In this document: piece after piece, positions 61,381-64,000 of the stretch
Layout of the letters: every line of letters starts with the position of its first letter
Position numbering within the stretch: the stretch's first letter is position 1
Notes under the pieces: generated by a model
The model's input: only the letters and a program-made list of their open reading frames with translations
Databases searched by the model: none
What the model was told of the DNA's origin: nothing
Position numbers and translations under genes: made by a program
Assembly (NCBI RefSeq): GCF_029227915.1
Contig: NC_079885.1
Coordinates: forward strand, 14,767,001-14,831,000
Source of the DNA: Hydractinia symbiolongicarpus
Lineage: Eukaryota; Cnidaria; Hydrozoa; Anthoathecata; Hydractiniidae
Direction: 5' to 3'
Length of the DNA: 64,000 nt

Positions 61381-61499
61381 GTCTACGACCATACCACGAT
61401 GAACACACCTGTTCTCGTCCGATCACGGAAGTTAAGCATCGTCGGGCCGGGATAGTACTTGGATGGGGGACCGCCTGGGATCTCCCGGTGTCGTAGGCT
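61381..61499 (+). rRNA. 5S rRNA copy 109, exact type A
   Basis: Undamaged; GTAGATTTCTAC flank as in copies 85 and 87. Confidence 0.98.
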
Positions 61500-61949
61500 A
61501 TTGACGTTTTCACGTTACATTATTTATCATCACGACTGTGACGTATCTTTTTTACGCAATAGCCGCCGAGTAAATCAAGTAAGGGACATGATTAGAAGTT
61601 TCTTTCCCTTACAAAGGGCTACAATCTTGCTGCAATAAATGCGCCACGTCGCAAATGAATGGATTAAGAGCGTCAGATAAAGAAAATGGCGATGTAGTTA
61701 CTTTGCTAATTAACTTTGTCATATGAAAATTAAGTCTGCAAGTACCCTAGATTGCTTTCGTTGGAACTTTTTACCGGAAATCATAAAGCGCATTATTGTT
61801 GTAAAGAATCGATAGCGCTTAAAAAGAGCTTTCAAATGCACATAAACACGATCTATTCCGGATGATCCAGTCAAGAAATATGACCCTTAAAGTTTGAACC
61901 ATTTTCGATGTAATGTGCTAATAAATCGTAGATATCTGCCCGTTTGTTT

Positions 61950-62068
61950 GTCTACGACCATACCACAATGAACACACCTGTTCTCGTCCGATCACGGAAG
62001 TTAAGCATCGTCGTGCCGGGATAGTACTTTGATGGGGGACCGCCTGGGAATTCCTGGTGTCGTAGGCT
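61950..62068 (+). rRNA. 5S rRNA copy 110, A18 class with G65T, G81T, C102T
   Basis: Partner of copies 86 and 88. Confidence 0.94.
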
Positions 62069-62518
62069 ATTGACTTTTTCACGTTACATTATTTATCATT
62101 ACGACTGTGACGTATCTTTTTTACGCAATAGCCGCTGAGTAAATCAAGAAAGAGACATGATTACAAGTTGCTTTCCCTTCAAAACGGCTACAATCGTGCT
62201 GCAATAAATGCGCCACGTCGCAAATGAATGGATTACGAGCGTCAGACAAAGAAAATGGCGATGTACTTACTTTGCTAACTAACTTTGTCATATGAAAATT
62301 AAGTCTGAAAGTACCCTAGATTGCCTTCGTTGGAACTTTTTACCGGAAATCTTAAAGCGCATTATTGTCGTAAAGAATCGATAGCGCTTAAAAGGAGCTT
62401 TCAAATGCACATAAACACGAACTATTTCCGATCACCCAGTCAAGAATTATGATCGTTAAAATTCGAACCATTTTCGATGTAATGTGCTAATAAATCGTAG
62501 ATATCTACCCGTATGTTT

Positions 62519-62637
62519 GTCTACGACCATACCACGATGAACACACCTGTTCTCGTCCGATCACGGAAGTTAAGCATCGTCGGGCCGGGATAGTACTTGG
62601 ATGGGGGACCGCCTGGGATCTCCCGGTGTCGTAGGCT
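62519..62637 (+). rRNA. 5S rRNA copy 111, exact type A
   Basis: Undamaged; upstream spacer has GATCGTTAAAATTCG. Confidence 0.98.
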
Positions 62638-63087
62638 ATTGACGTTTTCACGTTACATTATTTATCATCACGACTGTGACGTATCTTTTTTACGCAATAG
62701 CCGCCGAGTAAATCAAGTAAGGGACATGATTAGAAGTTTCTTTCCCTTAAAAAGGGCTACAATCTTGCTGCAATAAATGCGCCACGTCGCAAATGAATGG
62801 ATTAAGAGCGTCAGATAAAGAAAATGGCGATGTAGTTACTTTGCTAATTAACTTTGTCATATGAAAATTAAGTCTGCAAGTACCCTAGATTGCTTTCGTT
62901 GAAACTTTTTACCGGAAATCATAAAGCGCATTATTGTTGTAAAGAATCGATAGCGCTTAAAAAGAGCTTTCAAATGCACATAAACACGACCTATTCCGGA
63001 TGATCCAGTCAAGAAATATGACCTTTAAAGTTTGAACCATTTTCGATGTAATGTGCTAATAAATCGTAGATATCTGCCCGTTTGTTT
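62638..63087 (+). repeat. Type alpha spacer (after a type A gene, before a type B gene)
   Basis: This representative 450-bp intergenic spacer holds no gene. It begins ATTGACGTTTTCAC with a four-T terminator, then a six-T run, an inverted repeat CCCTT-AAA-AAGGG, the markers GTAGTTAC, CTAATTAAC and CTGCAAG, and ends with the type B flank ATCTGCCCGTTTGTTTG. Its counterparts follow most type A genes. Stops in all frames and AT-rich composition argue against coding. Confidence 0.85.
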
Positions 63088-63206
63088 GTCTACGACCATA
63101 CTACAATGAACACACCTGCTCTTGTCCGATCACGGAAGTTAAGCATCGTCGGGCCGGGATAGTACTTGGATGGGGGACCGCCTCGGAACTCCTTGTGTCG
63201 TAGGCT
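63088..63206 (+). rRNA. 5S rRNA copy 112, A18 + C97, with C15T, T32C, C36T, G107T
   Basis: As copies 90 and 92 plus private G107T (CTCCTTGTG), which opens C68-G107 in helix V. Confidence 0.93.
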
Positions 63207-63625
63207 ATTGACTTTTTCACGTTACATTATGTATCATTACGACTGTGACGTATCTTTTTTACGCAATAGCCGCTGAGTAAATCAAGAAAGAGACATGATT
63301 ACAAGTTGCTTTCCCTTCAAAACGGCTAGAATCGTGTTGCAATAAATGCGCCACGTCGCAAATGAATGGATTACGAGCGTCAGACAAAGAAAATGGCGAT
63401 GTACTTACTTTGCTAACTAACTTTGTCATATGAAAATTAAGTCTGAAAGTACCCTAGATTGCCTTCGTTGGAACTTTTTACCGGAAATCTTAAAGCGCAT
63501 TATTGTCGTAAAGAATCGATAGCGCTTAAAAGGAGCTTTCAAATGCACATAAACACGAACTATTTCCGATCACCCAGTCCAGAATTATGATCGTTAAAGT
63601 TCGAACCATTTTCGATGTAATGTGC

Positions 63626-63633
63626 TAATAAAT
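63626..63633 (+). promoter_or_regulatory. TATA-like element upstream of 5S (bases -31 to -24)
   Basis: TAATAAAT lies 31 to 24 bases before the gene start and is kept in nearly all copies. In the 38-39.8 kb duplication and relatives the following bases change (AATAATTCG, AATAAATTG). The position fits the TATA-like element found upstream of 5S genes in several eukaryotes; function here is inferred. Confidence 0.5.
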
Positions 63634-63634
63634 C

Positions 63635-63646
63635 GTAGATATCTAC
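63635..63646. promoter_or_regulatory. 12-bp perfect palindrome at -22 to -11
   Basis: GTAGATATCTAC reads the same on both strands and precedes type A genes. Type B genes have GTAGATATCTGC, leaving 8 symmetric bases, T18 genes have GTAGATATCGGC, leaving 6, and genes at 47726, 48864 and 61381 have GTAGATTTCTAC. It could be a protein site or simply part of the upstream promoter. Confidence 0.45.
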
Positions 63647-63705
63647 CCGTATGTTTGTCTACGACCATACCACGATGAACACACCTGTTCTCGTCCGATC
63701 ACGGA

Positions 63706-63720
63706 AGTTAAGCATCGTCG
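63706..63720 (+). promoter_or_regulatory. Internal control region, box A (gene bases 50-64)
   Basis: AGTTAAGCATCGTCG is in register with box A of vertebrate 5S genes, the TFIIIA/TFIIIC contact region. It is exact in this copy. Other copies alter it at bases 51-52, 55, 57 or 63. Confidence 0.75.
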
Positions 63721-63722
63721 GG

Positions 63723-63728
63723 CCGGGA
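63723..63728 (+). promoter_or_regulatory. Internal control region, intermediate element (gene bases 67-72)
   Basis: CCGGGA is in register with the intermediate element and forms the 5' strand of helix V. It is changed in G67 copies (C67G) and in the copies at 3915, 57967 and 59105. Confidence 0.6.
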
Positions 63729-63735
63729 TAGTACT

Positions 63736-63753
63736 TGGATGGGGGACCGCCTG
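63736..63753 (+). promoter_or_regulatory. Internal control region, box C (gene bases 80-97)
   Basis: TGGATGGGGGACCGCCTG matches the position and most of the sequence of box C of animal 5S genes. Subfamily changes at bases 81, 89, 93 and 97 fall here. Confidence 0.75.
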
Positions 63754-63782
63754 GGATCTCCCGGTGTCGTAGGCTATTGACG

Positions 63783-63786
63783 TTTT
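63783..63786 (+). terminator. RNA polymerase III terminator, TTTT (type A)
   Basis: A four-T run begins 8 bases after the gene end, in ATTGACGTTTTCAC. This is the shortest run that normally terminates polymerase III. It is present after nearly all type A-tailed genes except the G73 class. Confidence 0.75.
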
Positions 63787-63823
63787 CACGTTACATTATT
63801 TATCATCACGACTGTGACGTATC

Positions 63824-63829
63824 TTTTTT
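63824..63829 (+). terminator. Backup T6 run at +49 to +54
   Basis: Six consecutive T bases in GTATCTTTTTTACGC lie about 50 bases beyond the gene in almost every unit. It can catch read-through transcripts. G67 genes with C102A have it broken to TTTCTT. Confidence 0.65.
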
Positions 63830-64000
63830 ACGCAATAGCCGCCGAGTAAATCAAGTAAGGGACATGATTAGAAGTTTCTTTCCCTTAAAAAGGGCTACAA
63901 TCTTGCTGCAATAAATGCGCCACGTCGCAAATGAATGGATTAAGAGCGTCAGATAAAGAAAATGGCGATGTAGTTACTTTGCTAATTAACTTTGTCATAT

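Larger units (their letters stand above)
63207..63656 (+). repeat. Type beta spacer (after a type B gene, before a type A gene)
   Basis: This 450-bp spacer starts ATTGACTTTTTCAC with a five-T terminator. It carries TTCAAAACGG where alpha has the CCCTT/AAGGG inverted repeat, then GTACTTAC, CTAACTAAC, CTGAAAG, and AAAAGGAGC, and ends with the type A flank ATCTACCCGTATGTTTG. It differs from alpha by dozens of substitutions but has exactly the same length. No gene is visible. Confidence 0.85.
63657..63775 (+). rRNA. 5S rRNA copy 113, exact type A (reference)
   Basis: If transcribed, it gives the 119-nt 5S RNA of the large ribosomal subunit. All inferred helices pair fully: GTCTACGAC with GTCGTAGGC (one T-G pair) closes helix I, and CCGGGA with TCCCGG forms helix V. 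Box A, intermediate element and box C are intact and TTTT follows at +8. The TATA-like element and 12-bp palindrome lie upstream. The remaining 63776-64000 is alpha spacer cut by the window end. Confidence 0.98.
1..64000 (+). repeat. 5S rDNA tandem array, 569-bp unit, 113 gene copies
   Basis: Every 569 bases the same 119-base gene recurs, beginning GTCTACGACC and ending GTCGTAGGCT, followed by a 450-base spacer. Helix I pairs bases 1-9 with 110-118; helix II pairs 14-21 with 57-65 (C63 bulged); helix III pairs 28-32 with 45-48 (T30 bulged); helix IV lies within 81-95; helix V pairs 67-72 with 103-108. Loop E is 73-78 with 98-102. Numbering of gene bases below (for example G18T) refers to the type A reference, which is exact in the copies at 47726, 48864, 50002, 51140, 58536, 60243, 61381, 62519 and 63657. 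Type B differs from it by G89C, T101A and C106T. Copy numbers 1 to 113 run left to right. All copies share one orientation and nothing interrupts the array. Only 5 bases of net length change occur between copies 2 and 113. Confidence 0.98.

Noticed and set aside
1-64000. CRISPR array
   Set aside because: The period is 569 bp, and both repeat and spacer parts are repeated; the conserved part is a eukaryotic 5S gene.
1-64000. Assembly artefact from collapsed or looped repeats
   Set aside because: Units differ by many private substitutions, with duplications at several different offsets and distinct junctions. A looped assembly would give one fixed offset with perfect identity. Local errors in single bases remain possible.
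1-64000. Mobile element insertion in a spacer
   Set aside because: All spacers are 450 bp except one of 448 bp; no inserted sequence, target duplication or terminal repeat is present.

Overview
The whole 64-kb window is one uninterrupted tandem array of 5S ribosomal RNA genes. All copies are on the + strand, and both window edges cut through the array. There are 113 gene copies: one 3' fragment at the left edge (1-52) and 112 full-length genes of 119 nt (three are 118 nt). They are separated by AT-rich spacers of 450 bp (one is 448 bp). Start-to-start distance is 569 bp at every step except four, which together are only 5 bp short. I see no protein gene, tRNA, snRNA, mobile element or other unique sequence.

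The gene is a eukaryotic, metazoan-like 5S: it folds into the five-helix 5S structure, carries the internal box A / intermediate element / box C control region in register with vertebrate 5S numbering, and is followed by T-run RNA polymerase III terminators. The tandem 5S-only layout, the AT-rich spacers and retained CpGs fit an invertebrate animal. The exact lineage cannot be read from this sequence alone.

Two monomer types form the basis of the array. Type A has flank ATCTACCCGTATGTTTG, gene bases G89/T101/C106, and a TTTT terminator. Type B has flank ATCTGCCCGTTTGTTTG, typically C89/A101/T106, and a TTTTT terminator. Where they alternate they give a 1,138-bp dimer. On these types sit recurrent gene subfamilies, named here by diagnostic change: A57, T18 (G18T+G48A), G67 (C36T+G41C+C67G), G73 (T73G+G81C), TG51 (GT51-52 to TG), A99 (B plus G99A), A18 (G18A) and C97 (G97C).

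Layout: 1-7 kb, B-rich with interspersed A copies carrying C36T/C40T. 7-22 kb, A/B alternation with A57 copies, then T18 and G67 copies. 21-28.5 kb, T18/G67 alternation ending in G73 copies, present twice. 28.9-46 kb, a mosaic of G73, TG51, A99 and T18 copies with large internal duplications. 46-53 kb, regular A / A18-or-C97 dimers with tandem dimer duplications. 53-58 kb, a return of the G73/TG51/A99/A89 block. 58.5-64 kb, regular dimers again with several undamaged type A genes. Shared private mutations at offsets that are multiples of 569 bp show a history of unequal exchange, with several breakpoints inside the 5S gene itself.

If transcribed, each gene would make 5S rRNA for the large ribosomal subunit under TFIIIA/TFIIIC/TFIIIB and RNA polymerase III. 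Exact type A and exact type B copies keep every base pair of the inferred fold. Several abundant subfamilies carry changes that break helices, alter box A or loop E, or remove the proximal terminator, and may be silent or may give variant RNAs.
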